From Trichocoleus sp. FACHB-40 (GTDB lineage: Bacteria; Cyanobacteriota; Cyanobacteriia; Cyanobacteriales; FACHB-T130): DNA of 64,000 bases. Each line of letters begins with the position of its first letter. Position 1 is the stretch's first letter. Of this stretch, positions 16,247-25,475 are shown in pieces. The stretch lies in the NCBI RefSeq assembly GCF_014695915.1, contig NZ_JACJPF010000069.1, forward strand, positions 42,303 through 106,302. The letters are read 5' to 3'. Made by a program: the position numbers and the translations under genes. The notes under the pieces are model-generated. The model was not told the DNA's origin. It did not search any database and worked only from the letters and a program-made list of their open reading frames with translations.

Positions 16247-16276
16247 CAGTAGTCAGTTGTCAGTTGTCAGTAGACA
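16247..16276. repeat. Heptad tandem repeat (TCAGTTG/TCAGTAG)
   Basis: Four or five 7-bp units (GTCAGTA, GTCAGTT and similar) form a short tandemly repeated repetitive sequence as known in cyanobacterial intergenic DNA. Confidence 0.65.
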
Positions 16277-16333
16277 TTTGAAGGTTCAAACCTTCCAATT
16301 TTCCAACTCTTAACAGACCATTGACTCATCTTA

Positions 16334-17049
<716 letters not shown>

Positions 17050-18111
17050 ATGGCAACATCAGTCTCTCATCCTGTTTGGTCTGGTAAGCTCCCGATACGT
17101 GTGGCGCTGGTGGGAACCGGATTTGCTGCTAAACTACGGGCGCAAACTTTGCAATCTGAAGAACGCGCCCATCTGGTAGCAGTTGCTGGGCATACGCCAC
17201 AACAAACAGAGGAATTCAGTCAAACTTACTCTTGCCTTGCCATCTCATCTTGGGAAGAGTTAGTTTGTCGTGAAGATGTGGATATGGTGATAATCTGCAC
17301 GGTGAATCAAAATCATGGTGCGATCGCGCTTACAGCACTTAACGCAGGTAAACACGTAGTCGTCGAGTATCCCCTCGCCTTAGAAGTTGACGTTGCAGAA
17401 GCAGCGATCGCCTCTTCAAAAGAAAAAAACCAACTCCTGCACGTCGAACATATAGAACTACTCGGCGGATTGCATCAAGCACTGCGGCAAACCTTACCTC
17501 AAATTGGAGAAATTTTTTACGCCCGCTACAGCACCATCAATCCCCAACGTCCAGCACCCCAACGCTGGACATATCACCCAGAACTATTTGGTTTTCCCTT
17601 GAGTGGCGCACTTTCCCGCATCCACCGTTTGACGGATTTGTTTGGCACCGTAGCCACTGTCACCTGTCAAGCCAGATTTTGGGGCGAATTGGAAACTAGA
17701 GATGGGGGATTAGAAATTAGGAAATCCTTCCAATTCCCCAGTCCAGAGTCCCCATTCTACAAATCCTGTCTTTGCACAGCCCAGCTAAAGTTTACCAGCG
17801 GCGTTGTTGCAGAGGTAGTTTATGGAAAAGGGGAAAATCTCTGGCAACCATCACGAAGTTTTGAGGTTCACGGCGAACAGGGAGGATTAATGTTTGATGG
17901 AGATGAAGGGAAGCTGATAAAGGACGATGAAACAACGCCAATTGAAGTGGGAGGACGACGGGGTTTATTTGCTAAAGATACTGGCATGGTTTTAGATTAT
18001 CTAATTGAAGGCACCCCCCTATATGTAACCCCAGAAGCTAGTTTATATGCCCTCAAAGTTGCCGATGCTGCCCGTCGTTCAGCAGAAACTGGGCAGACAG
18101 TTTTAGTTTAA
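17050..18111 (+). CDS. Gfo/Idh/MocA-family NAD(P)-dependent oxidoreductase
   Basis: A 353-residue protein from the ATG at 17050 (a TTG two codons earlier is less likely). Residues ~12-130 are a Rossmann fold with VALVGTGFAAKLRAQ and the ICTVNQNHGAIALTALNAGKHVVV run. The usual EKP motif is VEYPLAL here, so the common lysine is Tyr. The C-terminal domain has the GFPLSGALSRIHRLTDL helix with the family's conserved His. Substrate not predictable; a sugar or tetrapyrrole-like substrate is possible. Residues ~219-235 are encoded by a GGGGATTAG.../...CCCCAGTCC heptad element read in frame, probably an insertion. Confidence 0.85.
   Translation: MATSVSHPVWSGKLPIRVALVGTGFAAKLRAQTLQSEERAHLVAVAGHTPQQTEEFSQTYSCLAISSWEELVCREDVDMVIICTVNQNHGAIALTALNAGKHVVVEYPLALEVDVAEAAIASSKEKNQLLHVEHIELLGGLHQALRQTLPQIGEIFYARYSTINPQRPAPQRWTYHPELFGFPLSGALSRIHRLTDLFGTVATVTCQARFWGELETRDGGLEIRKSFQFPSPESPFYKSCLCTAQLKFTSGVVAEVVYGKGENLWQPSRSFEVHGEQGGLMFDGDEGKLIKDDETTPIEVGGRRGLFAKDTGMVLDYLIEGTPLYVTPEASLYALKVADAARRSAETGQTVLV
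17702..17755. repeat. Heptad-repeat element inside the oxidoreductase gene
   Basis: The left arm GGGGATTAGAAATTAGGAA and right arm AATTCCCCAGTCC plus AGAGTCCCCA show the same two-arm design as the intergenic elements near 30.1, 50.0 and 57.7 kb. Here the frame stays open. Confidence 0.65.
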
Positions 18112-18145
18112 ACGCTTCCCTCGGTAGTTATAAATAAGTAAGGAT

Positions 18146-18250
18146 GCGATCGCATCTTTTCTCCTCATTCCTGGTTGTCTGGTGAAGAGGGAATAGTGAC
18201 GAGGTGCGATCGCTCTACGAACAAATAAGGCGAACAATGCCTACCCTACG
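18146..18250 (+). repeat. HIP1-bracketed ~100-bp repeat, copy A
   Basis: Starts at GCGATCGCATCTT, contains CTCCTCATTCCTGG and TCTGGTGAAGAGG, has a second GCGATCGC ~65 bases on, and ends AACAATGCCTACCCTACG. Copies B, C and D are at 19061, 19155 and 21040. Confidence 0.7.
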
Positions 18251-18294
18251 ACTGTTGTCTATTAATTCGTCCTTTTCAAGTTAAAAATAATGAT

Positions 18295-18873
18295 TTAATT
18301 CGTAATACCTTCTCGAAATTCTCGCAGTGCTTGAGTATGATTTGCTATGTTGATACAGCGAATTAGTAGAGCTACATCTAGATTGGGTAAAAGTTGCGAC
18401 TTAGGAACGGTTTCGTATCCCGCATTTCCTAGAGTATAAAACGACAGTTGCTCGTTTACCCAAAACCAAACTTCAGGAATCTTCAGGCGTTTGTATGCTT
18501 CTAGTTTGTCAATACCTCCACTGGTGACAATAACTTCAATTACTAAATCAGGGCGTTCTCTATCTGACCCAAGTTCATAGGATTTGTCTGCTTCGCGTTT
18601 GACTCGTCCAGATTCGCTTTCTAGGGTCATTGAGCCAGTTGGAGTAAAATCCAAACCCAAGAATTCGAGATATATTTCTAATAAAGCCCCGATACGTTCT
18701 TTGATGGTTTCGTGTTTTTTACCCGGCACTTTACGAATCTCCAAGACTCCATCTAAAAAAGACAGCCTAACGCCCGGACGATCGATTAGCTGTTCGACTA
18801 CTTTGAATTCTCGCCAGGTCAACTCATCAATTAAAATGGGTTCTGCGTCTCGTTCGAGGAGTGTTAATGTCAT
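18295..18873 (-). CDS. Uma2-family (DUF820) putative endonuclease
   Basis: A 192-residue protein with the Uma2 pattern: LTWREFKVVEQLIDRPG, LSFLDGVLEI, READKSYELG, RPDLVIEVIVTSGGIDKL and IPEVWFWVNEQLSFY. The PD...(E/D)xV residues in PDLVIEV form the PD-(D/E)XK-like active site. These genes are very numerous in cyanobacteria and often lie in repeat-rich DNA, as here. Physiological role unknown. ATG at 18873. The region downstream to the left holds a HIP1-bracketed repeat. Confidence 0.88.
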   Translation of the reverse strand: MTLTLLERDAEPILIDELTWREFKVVEQLIDRPGVRLSFLDGVLEIRKVPGKKHETIKERIGALLEIYLEFLGLDFTPTGSMTLESESGRVKREADKSYELGSDRERPDLVIEVIVTSGGIDKLEAYKRLKIPEVWFWVNEQLSFYTLGNAGYETVPKSQLLPNLDVALLIRCINIANHTQALREFREGITN

Positions 18874-19060
18874 TAGCTAAACTCAAGTTTAGTTATTGAG
18901 TTAATTGTATATTAATATAATTTTAGCAACTTTAAAATAAATGCGATCGCGCCTTTTAGTCTACGCGATCGCATTCATAACCCTAATCTCCTATTATTTT
19001 GTGAGGTGATGCATAAGTAAAGAAAGAGCGATCGCCATGTCGGTGAAAAAAGCAAAGGGC

Positions 19061-19150
19061 GATCGCGTTTTTCACTCTCATCTCCTGTTATCTAGTGAAA
19101 AGCTCAATAGGTGAAAAGAGGCGATCGCCTCTGTGTTGGTAAAGTAAGTG
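19061..19150 (+). repeat. HIP1-bracketed ~100-bp repeat, copy B
   Basis: GCGATCGCGTTTTTCAC, then CTCATCTCCTGTTATCTAG, GTGAAAAG and GGCGATCGCC. Matches the order of copies A, C and D, more diverged at its end. Confidence 0.65.
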
Positions 19151-19154
19151 AGGT

Positions 19155-19257
19155 GCGATCGCATCTACACGCCTCATCCTTGGTTTTCTGGTAAAGAGAT
19201 GAGCAAGCTTTGAGATGCGATCGCTCTGTAAATAAGGATAGATAATGCTCCACTTTC
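19155..19257 (+). repeat. HIP1-bracketed ~100-bp repeat, copy C
   Basis: GCGATCGCATCTACAC, GCCTCATCCTTGG, TCTGGTAAAGAGATGAG, a second GCGATCGCTCTG, then AATAAGGATAGATAATGC. Same layout as copy A. Confidence 0.7.
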
Positions 19258-19305
19258 ACTTTAGATTTAGTACAAGCTTGCCCTAATAAGACTATTAGTC
19301 TTGCA

Positions 19306-20886
19306 TTAAGCACGCAAGTAATAAGCGAATGGGGTGAAGTTAAAGCCTCCGCCGCCCTTATTGATATTGCGCCGATGTGTAAAAGCTTGGTTGTCAATTA
19401 CCCATGCAACCTGATTAGCTTTGTTATCCCAACTGACAAAGACATAAACATGCGCGGGAACGCCTTTACCAAATCCGCCTTCCTGAGTGAATACAATATC
19501 TCCAGGCTGAAGTGTTTTTGAGTCAGTAAATGGTTTCCATCCTTTACTTCGTAAGTATTTAGAGAAAGATACAGTCCAGAGTGAAATATTTGCACCATCG
19601 AGGTTAGTTTTCGGAACATGATAACCAGACAGTCTCAGAGCGCTTGAAACGAAGGCTACACAACCATTTTTAGTTGTTCCAAACCAACCCATCACATTTC
19701 TGTGAACTGCATCATAGTTTTTTCTTTGGCTGTAGAAATCATGAAGATGTTTTGTGATAGTGTCAGGAGATATAGACTGCGGTTTGAAAAGTGGTGGTGT
19801 TACTTCAGACCAGCCGGGAATTTTTTTGTGATTAACCCCAGCTTTCCAGGTTGCCAAATCAACCTTTCCAGTTTTAGGTAAACCAAGATCGTTCTGGAAT
19901 TTATTGGTCATGTCTACAGTTGCTCCATCCATGCCTCCAGTGATCGGAAGCGGAGGATTATAACCACAACCATTGAGAATGTTTTGCCATGCTGCTATAG
20001 AACCAACTGTGCTGGGATGGAGTTTCTGCGGCTTGGGATTTTTCTTACTTTCAATTGGTGGTTCTACTTCAGACCAGCCAGGAATTTTTTTGTGATTAAC
20101 TCCGGCTTGCCAGGTTGCTAAATCAACCTTTCCAGTTTCAGCTAAACCAAGATCATTTTGAAATTTCTTGGTCATGTCTACAGTTGCTTCATCCATGTCT
20201 CCAGTAATGGAAAGCACTGGATAATAGCCACAGCCGTTGAGGATATTTTGCCATGCTGCCACAGAGCCAACTGTGTCCGGCTCAGACTTGTTGGTCTTAA
20301 AGCTGACTAACCCTCTATGCTGCAATTCATAGAGTTGAGCCATGCAACCGACTTGCTCGCTTACTTTATCGCGGTCGAAAACGCCATCCTTGATATATTT
20401 ACCCTTCTCGTAATGGTTTGTGCCTGAATAAATATAAGGACTCCGACTAGGTGGTGTCGTGTCGCGTCCTGCGCCAGTTCGGTGTCCCCAACCATTAAAC
20501 CCCTCAAGAAACCAAAAGATAGTGGGAAGATCCCATGACACTATTCCTGTTGCACCGTCATACTCAAGCGCGTCCATAGCAGACTCCTCCCAGCTAAAAG
20601 GCGGGGTTCCCTTCTCAGGTTTGCCTTTCGGTTCATTAATAGTACGGGCAGTGAGCGGATCTCCATTGTGAAGGTGAGTTTTAAAGTTAAAGGTCGATTC
20701 CATACCATGAATGACTGCAATCACATACCAAGGGACACCCGTTTCATCTGACACTGATTGATAAACCGCCTGTTTGTCTTGAATCTGATTGGCATACTGC
20801 TTCAGAGCCTCCTTGTAGTCTGGGTTGATCTCACATTTTTCCCATAGTGTGAGATATTCATTTTTCAGCTCTTCATTTAGTTCCAT
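19306..20886 (-). CDS. Multidomain peptidoglycan hydrolase: muramidase, two PG-binding domains, NlpC/CHAP-like domain
   Basis: A 526-residue protein. Residues ~1-195 match the COG5526 lysozyme-like family (VPWYVIAVIHGMESTFNF with the probable catalytic Glu, THLHNGDPLTART, PPFSWEESAMDAL). Residues ~202-270 and ~290-358 are two PG_binding_1 repeats (TVGS-AAWQNILNGCGY, FQNDLGL). They are encoded by a 264-bp direct duplication and separated by HKKIPGWSEV linkers. Residues ~375-526 hold a Cys-His hydrolase (NGCVAFVSSALRLSG, PAHVYVFVSW, IDNQAF). No signal peptide is visible. AGGAG precedes the ATG. It is the last of three wall-lytic genes on this strand. Confidence 0.82.
   Translation of the reverse strand: MELNEELKNEYLTLWEKCEINPDYKEALKQYANQIQDKQAVYQSVSDETGVPWYVIAVIHGMESTFNFKTHLHNGDPLTARTINEPKGKPEKGTPPFSWEESAMDALEYDGATGIVSWDLPTIFWFLEGFNGWGHRTGAGRDTTPPSRSPYIYSGTNHYEKGKYIKDGVFDRDKVSEQVGCMAQLYELQHRGLVSFKTNKSEPDTVGSVAAWQNILNGCGYYPVLSITGDMDEATVDMTKKFQNDLGLAETGKVDLATWQAGVNHKKIPGWSEVEPPIESKKNPKPQKLHPSTVGSIAAWQNILNGCGYNPPLPITGGMDGATVDMTNKFQNDLGLPKTGKVDLATWKAGVNHKKIPGWSEVTPPLFKPQSISPDTITKHLHDFYSQRKNYDAVHRNVMGWFGTTKNGCVAFVSSALRLSGYHVPKTNLDGANISLWTVSFSKYLRSKGWKPFTDSKTLQPGDIVFTQEGGFGKGVPAHVYVFVSWDNKANQVAWVIDNQAFTHRRNINKGGGGFNFTPFAYYLRA
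19801..20263 (-). repeat. 264-bp direct repeat encoding duplicated PG-binding domains
   Basis: TACTTCAGACCAGCC occurs at 19801 and again at 20065. The sequence stays highly similar over ~200 bases, so the two peptidoglycan-binding units arose by recent tandem duplication. Confidence 0.8.
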
Positions 20887-20943
20887 ACACGCTCCTATTT
20901 AATTGGCGAAAGTGAACTCTCGAACTTCTTGTCTTTTCAAATT

Positions 20944-21015
20944 GATAACCTACCTCCGATGCCCTGTCGGTGAGAAAAGGTGAGTTACTTTTGTAAGGGT
21001 TTGTAAATTTATCAG
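20944..21015 (-). promoter_or_regulatory. Conserved upstream element of the lytic genes, copy 1
   Basis: GATAACC, CTGTCGGTGAGAAAAGGTGAG, TACTTTTGTAAGG and TGTAAATTTATCAG resemble 22999-23077 in order and spacing. It lies ~60-130 bp upstream of the muramidase start. A promoter/operator role is inferred. Confidence 0.45.
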
Positions 21016-21039
21016 TTATCACTCTATGGGGAAAAGGGA

Positions 21040-21137
21040 ATCGCGTCTTTCACCCTCATCTCCTGTCGTTTGGTGACGAGATGAATAGGTGACGTGGTGC
21101 GATCGCTCGGCAAATTAGGTGGAAAATGCCCACTCTA
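21040..21137 (+). repeat. HIP1-bracketed ~100-bp repeat, copy D
   Basis: AATCGCGTCTTTCACC, CTCATCTCCTG, TTTGGTGACGAGATGAATAG, GTGCGATCGCTCGG, then AATGCCCACTCTAG. Same layout as copies A-C. Confidence 0.7.
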
Positions 21138-21189
21138 GAACTCATCCAGATATTTCTTCACCCATCTCACAACCAAAAGCTGTAGATAC

Positions 21190-22134
21190 CTAAGCGATTA
21201 TTGTTGAAGGCGCGAGTGCTATCAGTTCACTGAACGAACCATTGAATCGATTGCCATCTTCGTTAGGCGTTGGAATACCTGGCACTTCAGTAGTATCGGT
21301 ATATTGCCAGAAAGTCCAAGTTGACCACTCGTTTGGAATCAATGGTTTTTGTCTGTTTGTGTAGTGAGCCACCCATAGTGGATAGCTAGAGAAGTCCTTA
21401 ACACCAGACATAAACCCATCCCAGAAACCAAAACTGGTGTAGATAATTGGCTTTCGCTTAATCTCAGTTTCAACCACTTCAATCCATGTACGAACTCGCT
21501 TAACTCGCTCACTTTTCTTCAGAGCGTCCCATTCACGTCGCACAGAGTCGGGGAAATGCTCTAAATCTAGAGCAGGAGGCAAATCCTCTGGCTGAATTGG
21601 CTCAACACTGGCAATGTAATCAAGAAAGTTACGGGCTTGCTCTTTAGGATCTACAGAAGGTCTGAAGAAGTGATAAGCACCGCGAATAATGCCTGCTCCC
21701 TGCATCTGCCGCCAATTTCTGGGGAAGGTAGTAGCTCTCCATGTTTTCCCCTCAGTTGCTTTGGCAAAAGCAAAGGTGAACCCTGCACTCCTGACTTTCT
21801 GCCAATTTACCTGGTCATCATAGTCAGAAACATCAATTCCAGGCTCGAAGCCAGAAGCATTAGTATTAGACAAAATAATTGCGATTTCGGTGCTAGAGAC
21901 TCGGTTACTATTGCTGTCAAGTCCAACGACTTTGATCTTCCGCATTCCGACCCTCTTAAACTCAGGATAGGTTAGAACCCAATCCCCTGACTCAACATTA
22001 TCGCCACCGAGGTAATACTGTTCTGCAAAAAGTTCTACTCTGACGACTTCGCCTTCTGCCCTTCCTTTGAAAGTTACAGGCTCTCCCAAACGAAATCCTG
22101 AGTTATTGGTAGGGGTTGTGATAGTGACAGACAT
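21190..22134 (-). CDS. GH25 lysozyme with N-terminal Ig-like domain
   Basis: A 314-residue protein. Residues 1-~92 are a bacterial Ig-like domain (SVTITTPTNNSGFRLGEPVTF, VELFAEQYYLGG). Residues ~95-305 are glycoside hydrolase 25, with PGIDVSDYDDQVNWQ, FAFAKATEGKTW, RGAYHFFRP and the catalytic ALDLEHF (DxE) motif, then YTSFGFWDGF and WQYTDT. GH25 enzymes cut the MurNAc-GlcNAc bond. There is no signal peptide, as in many phage lysins. AGGAG lies 6 bases from the ATG at 22134. It follows the M15 gene by 30 bp on the same strand, so the two are likely co-transcribed. Confidence 0.9.
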   Translation of the reverse strand: MSVTITTPTNNSGFRLGEPVTFKGRAEGEVVRVELFAEQYYLGGDNVESGDWVLTYPEFKRVGMRKIKVVGLDSNSNRVSSTEIAIILSNTNASGFEPGIDVSDYDDQVNWQKVRSAGFTFAFAKATEGKTWRATTFPRNWRQMQGAGIIRGAYHFFRPSVDPKEQARNFLDYIASVEPIQPEDLPPALDLEHFPDSVRREWDALKKSERVKRVRTWIEVVETEIKRKPIIYTSFGFWDGFMSGVKDFSSYPLWVAHYTNRQKPLIPNEWSTWTFWQYTDTTEVPGIPTPNEDGNRFNGSFSELIALAPSTIIA

Positions 22135-22164
22135 TGTTGCTCTCCTTTTATTCAGGTTGAAAAT

Positions 22165-22905
22165 TCATGGAAGTTGTATCGAAGTATAGACAGTTCCTCT
22201 ACTACTAGAAGTAGCTTGGAGAATCTCTTTTCGATTTCTCGGAGCAGCACTAACATGAATCCAATTAGGATTTTCTGAAGTACCAAATTCCAGAATAATT
22301 TGGTCAAATTCACAATTTTTTGCTATCCATTCAGCAAATGCTCTAGTTCCTACATCGACTGGAATTATATCCGCAGCATATCCTTGTCTGTGGTCACTAT
22401 TAGAAACTCCTCCTATAAATCTATTGAGGTCTTCTGAACGAAACCCAGAGCTAATTTTCAGCGCTCCTAATGCATCACGTGCAGGTTGAAGAATTTGTTT
22501 ACAAAGCTTCCGAAGATGCTCAATTTCTCTAGGAGTTGGTGTGTTATCTATATTGTTACGATCTGCTGTGTCAGATTTGACAAATTCCCAAACTTTAAAA
22601 TCCTCTGTTAGCTGCACTGTCAGATCAATTGGAGCTTTTTTGAGAAAAACCCAAATCTCATCACTAGCAATTAACTGATTATCAGAGTCAAATCCTTTAG
22701 CAACAATCTCACGATGACCCGAAGTATTAAAAGGATAGGAAAGAGACCAATTACCGCTGTCTGTTTGGGTTCGACCAAGTAACCATCGATCATCAGCATA
22801 AATTTCTACTTTATTAATGTTGTTGTCGGCTGTCCCCTTGAAAGTTATCTCCTTTTGAGCTGATAATTCAGCTTCATTTTGAGGCTCAGTAATTTTAAGC
22901 GGCAT
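22165..22905 (-). CDS. M15-family peptidase with N-terminal Ig-like domain
   Basis: A 246-residue protein. Residues 1-~90 are an Ig-like domain close in sequence to that of the next gene (KITEPQNEAELSAQKEITF, VEIYADDRWLLG). Residues ~110-225 are a peptidase M15 domain (KISSGFRSEDLNRFIGG, SDHRQGYAADI and WIHVS giving the zinc His/Asp/His set). M15 members cut D-Ala-D-Ala or L-Ala-D-Glu bonds in peptidoglycan. No signal peptide. GGAGG precedes the ATG at 22905. First gene of the probable M15-GH25 unit; a conserved element lies ~100-170 bp upstream. Confidence 0.87.
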   Translation of the reverse strand: MPLKITEPQNEAELSAQKEITFKGTADNNINKVEIYADDRWLLGRTQTDSGNWSLSYPFNTSGHREIVAKGFDSDNQLIASDEIWVFLKKAPIDLTVQLTEDFKVWEFVKSDTADRNNIDNTPTPREIEHLRKLCKQILQPARDALGALKISSGFRSEDLNRFIGGVSNSDHRQGYAADIIPVDVGTRAFAEWIAKNCEFDQIILEFGTSENPNWIHVSAAPRNRKEILQATSSSRGTVYTSIQLP

Positions 22906-22998
22906 TTTTGATGTTTCCTCCAGGAGTTGGAATTAGCCTATTCATGCTGACTAATGGAACCGTAGTTACAAGACTAATAAATTATCTTTCCGGTTTAG

Positions 22999-23077
22999 AT
23001 AACAAATAACTCATCCCCAATCGCACTGTCAGTAAGAAAAAGTGAGGTATTTTTTGTGAAGTTACGTAAATTTACAG
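22999..23077 (-). promoter_or_regulatory. Conserved upstream element of the lytic genes, copy 2
   Basis: GATAAC, CTGTCAGTAAGAAAAAGTGAG, TATTTTTTGTGAAG and CGTAAATTTACAG match the element at 20944-21015. It lies between the divergent M15 and NB-ARC genes, so it could serve either. Confidence 0.45.
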
Positions 23078-23143
23078 GTAAATTCTCTGAAAGACGGGAA
23101 GAAAGCCAGTAGAAATTGGTACAACCTATCAAAATGGCTGGCA

Positions 23144-24589
23144 ATGAAGGAACAAGAGGCGCTTACCTTAGTCGATAAGCTTTTACAAGCTGCAAACCAA
23201 GGGCAAAAACTCAATGATGTTCAATCTGTTGTACTTCTGGAAACTTGGGCGGGACGATCATACACAGAGATTGCCAAGCAGTTAGGTTATCAACACGACT
23301 ACGTTAAACAAGTCGGTTCGCAGTTGTGGCGAAGTCTCTCTCAACTCTTTGGCGAACCAGTCTCGAAGCGGAATATTCAATCGGTTTTGCGTCGCTACCA
23401 ACAATCGCAACAAGGTAAGCAAGATTGGGGAGAAGCGATCGACGTTTCCCGATTTTACGATCGCAAAGAAGAACGGCGATCGCTAGAAAGTTGGATTCTT
23501 GAAGATCGCTGCCGCTTGATCGGGATTTTTGGACTCGGCGGGATGGGGAAAACTGCCCTCTCTGTGAAAATAGCTCAACAGGTGCGATCGCGAAGCGTCT
23601 GTGAAGCAGAATCGCAATTTGAATTCCTGATTTGGCGGAGTTTGCAGCAAGCACCGCCCCTAAATGCTTTAATCCGGGAGATTTTGCCTATTTTAACCGG
23701 AGAAACCGAAACCAGAGACGCTTCAATTAACAGCTTCATGGCACAGTTGCGCGTCAAACGCTGTTTATTAGTCCTTGATAACGTAGAGTCAATTTTGCAA
23801 GGCAAAGAGCGCAGCGGACAGTATCAATCCGGTTATGAAGATTATCGCTGCTTATTCGAGCGAATTGCCGACGAACCTCACCAAAGTTGTCTTGTTATCA
23901 CCGGACGAGAAAAACCCGGCGGTTTTACCGTGCGGGAGGGGAAAAACTTGCCAGTGCGATCGCTTCCACTCAAAGGACTTGAGGGGGCAGATGGGGAGCA
24001 AATCCTCATCGACAAAGGCGTAGACGCAGCTAGCTCGCAACGACGAGCAATTGTCAATTACTTCGGAGGCAACCCGCTTGCCCTTAAGATTGCTGCAACT
24101 ACGATTCAAACCTTATTTGGCGGTAATATTCAAGCCTTTTTAGCACAAGGCACTACGGTTTTTAGCGATTTGTGGGACTTACTCGAACAACAGTTCGAGC
24201 GTTTATCTCCTCTGCAACAACAGATAATGTACTGGCTAGCGATTAACCGAGAAGGGGGAACGCCAGCAAAGTTACAGGAAGAAATCTTGCTCAAAGTGTC
24301 TGGGCCAGAGTTATTCGAGGCATTGGAGTCACTTCATACGCGATCGCTTATTGAAACCGCAGACACAGGTTTAACGCTACAACCCGTGATTATGGAGTAT
24401 GTCACCCAACGCTTCATTAACATCATTGAGCAAGAGATTACTTGTGAGATGCCAGCGGTTCAGCTCCCCAACTTCTTTCAGAAGTCGGGGAGCTTTTTTG
24501 CCTTAAAAAACCTTTCATTTTCTACTTCCGACTCGCTACATTATGAAAACCACCTACTTCAGAAAGAGTGTAAAGCGGTCTGCCTTTAA
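23144..24589 (+). CDS. vMAP-type HTH / NB-ARC ATPase, C-terminally truncated
   Basis: A 481-residue protein. Residues 1-~90 match the vMAP N-terminal helical/HTH domain ([48 protein letters not shown]). NB-ARC follows: FYDRKEE, Walker [13 protein letters not shown] at 128-139, Walker [11 protein letters not shown] and [10 protein letters not shown]. In relatives a long WD40 or TPR sensor comes after YVTQRF. Here the protein changes at residue ~433 into terminator-derived sequence ([11 protein letters not shown]) and runs 68 bp into the opposite gene. The sensor region is therefore lost, and the stop is accidental. STAND proteins of this kind signal or act in defence; this one is likely non-functional or altered. 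ATG at 23144. Confidence 0.75.
   Translation: MKEQEALTLVDKLLQAANQGQKLNDVQSVVLLETWAGRSYTEIAKQLGYQHDYVKQVGSQLWRSLSQLFGEPVSKRNIQSVLRRYQQSQQGKQDWGEAIDVSRFYDRKEERRSLESWILEDRCRLIGIFGLGGMGKTALSVKIAQQVRSRSVCEAESQFEFLIWRSLQQAPPLNALIREILPILTGETETRDASINSFMAQLRVKRCLLVLDNVESILQGKERSGQYQSGYEDYRCLFERIADEPHQSCLVITGREKPGGFTVREGKNLPVRSLPLKGLEGADGEQILIDKGVDAASSQRRAIVNYFGGNPLALKIAATTIQTLFGGNIQAFLAQGTTVFSDLWDLLEQQFERLSPLQQQIMYWLAINREGGTPAKLQEEILLKVSGPELFEALESLHTRSLIETADTGLTLQPVIMEYVTQRFINIIEQEITCEMPAVQLPNFFQKSGSFFALKNLSFSTSDSLHYENHLLQKECKAVCL
24463..24498 (+). terminator. Terminator hairpin inside the truncated NB-ARC reading frame
   Basis: A 14-bp stem (24463-24476 with 24480-24493, GCTCCCCAACTTCT/AGAAGTCGGGGAGC, one mismatch) followed by a T-run. 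Being inside the frame, it marks the original sequence after the truncation. Confidence 0.75.
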
Positions 24590-25475
24590 CTTCTTCGTAA
24601 ATTCGTCCAATATATTCCCCTAAAATGCCGATACTTACCAGTTGTACAGCACCTAAAAAGAAAATAGCAACCAGAATAATTGTGAACCCAGTTAAAGGCG
24701 ATTGGGGGACGAAAATCCGCCAATAAATAACTAGCAAACCCATGAAAATTGCAGCAACAGCGGCAAGTAAACCTACATAGGTGGAAATTCGCAACGGTAC
24801 TTTAGAAAAGGATACTAAACCATTTATTGCCAAAGACAAAGATTTGCTGAAGGTATACTTTACTTCACCAGCAAAACGAGGATGACGCTCAAAGTATACA
24901 GCTGTTTGTTGGAAGCCAATCCAAGAGCGCATTCCTCGAATGTAGCGATCGCGTTCTGGCATAGAATTAAGTACATCCACTACTTGCCTATCCATCAAAC
25001 AAAAATCCCCCGTGTCCGTGGGAATGTCTACATCAGCTAACTGCTTGAGAAGGCGATAAAAGATGTAAGCTGTAAAGCGTTTAAACCAGCTTTCTTTCTG
25101 GCGTTGGGTACGCTTAGCATAAACCACATGATAGCCTTGTCGCCACTTTTCCACCATGTCAGGAATTAACTCTGGCGGATCTTGTAAGTCAGCATCAAGG
25201 ATAACTATTACTTCACCCCGGACATAATTTAAACCAGCTGTTACGGCGATTTGGTGTCCAAAGTTACGCGCCAAGCTGAGATAGCAAACTCGCGGATCTC
25301 TTTCATGCAAATCTCGCAGCAGCTGTAAAGACCGATCTTTACTACCATCGTTGACTAGAATTAGCTCCGCCTGGTCATCCAACCGCTCCATTAATTCACT
25401 TATTCGTCGATACAGTTCCGGCAGAGTTTTCTCTTCGTTGTACACCGGAATTACCAAAGAATACTTTGGTTTCAT
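24522..25475 (-). CDS. GtrB/ArnC-like GT2 polyprenyl-phosphate glycosyltransferase
   Basis: A 317-residue membrane-anchored enzyme. The N-terminal GT-A domain shows [38 protein letters not shown] (DxD region), [11 protein letters not shown] and [12 protein letters not shown]. Two C-terminal hydrophobic helices (~235-255 and ~268-290) anchor it, followed by [14 protein letters not shown]. The family transfers a sugar from a nucleotide donor to undecaprenyl phosphate, on the cytoplasmic face, for cell-envelope glycan modification. It overlaps the 3' end of the truncated NB-ARC frame by 68 bp. ATG at 25475; AT-rich DNA of 266 bp lies upstream. Confidence 0.92.
   Translation of the reverse strand: MKPKYSLVIPVYNEEKTLPELYRRISELMERLDDQAELILVNDGSKDRSLQLLRDLHERDPRVCYLSLARNFGHQIAVTAGLNYVRGEVIVILDADLQDPPELIPDMVEKWRQGYHVVYAKRTQRQKESWFKRFTAYIFYRLLKQLADVDIPTDTGDFCLMDRQVVDVLNSMPERDRYIRGMRSWIGFQQTAVYFERHPRFAGEVKYTFSKSLSLAINGLVSFSKVPLRISTYVGLLAAVAAIFMGLLVIYWRIFVPQSPLTGFTIILVAIFFLGAVQLVSIGILGEYIGRIYEEVKGRPLYTLSEVGGFHNVASRK

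Larger units (their letters stand above)
18874..19305. other. Intergenic region with dense HIP1 sites
   Basis: 432 bp with at least seven GCGATCGC sites and repeat copies B and C. No convincing ORF. Confidence 0.7.
20887..21189. other. Intergenic region upstream of the muramidase gene
   Basis: Holds a conserved upstream element (20944-21015) shared with 22999-23077, and HIP1-bracketed repeat copy D. No gene seen. Confidence 0.6.
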
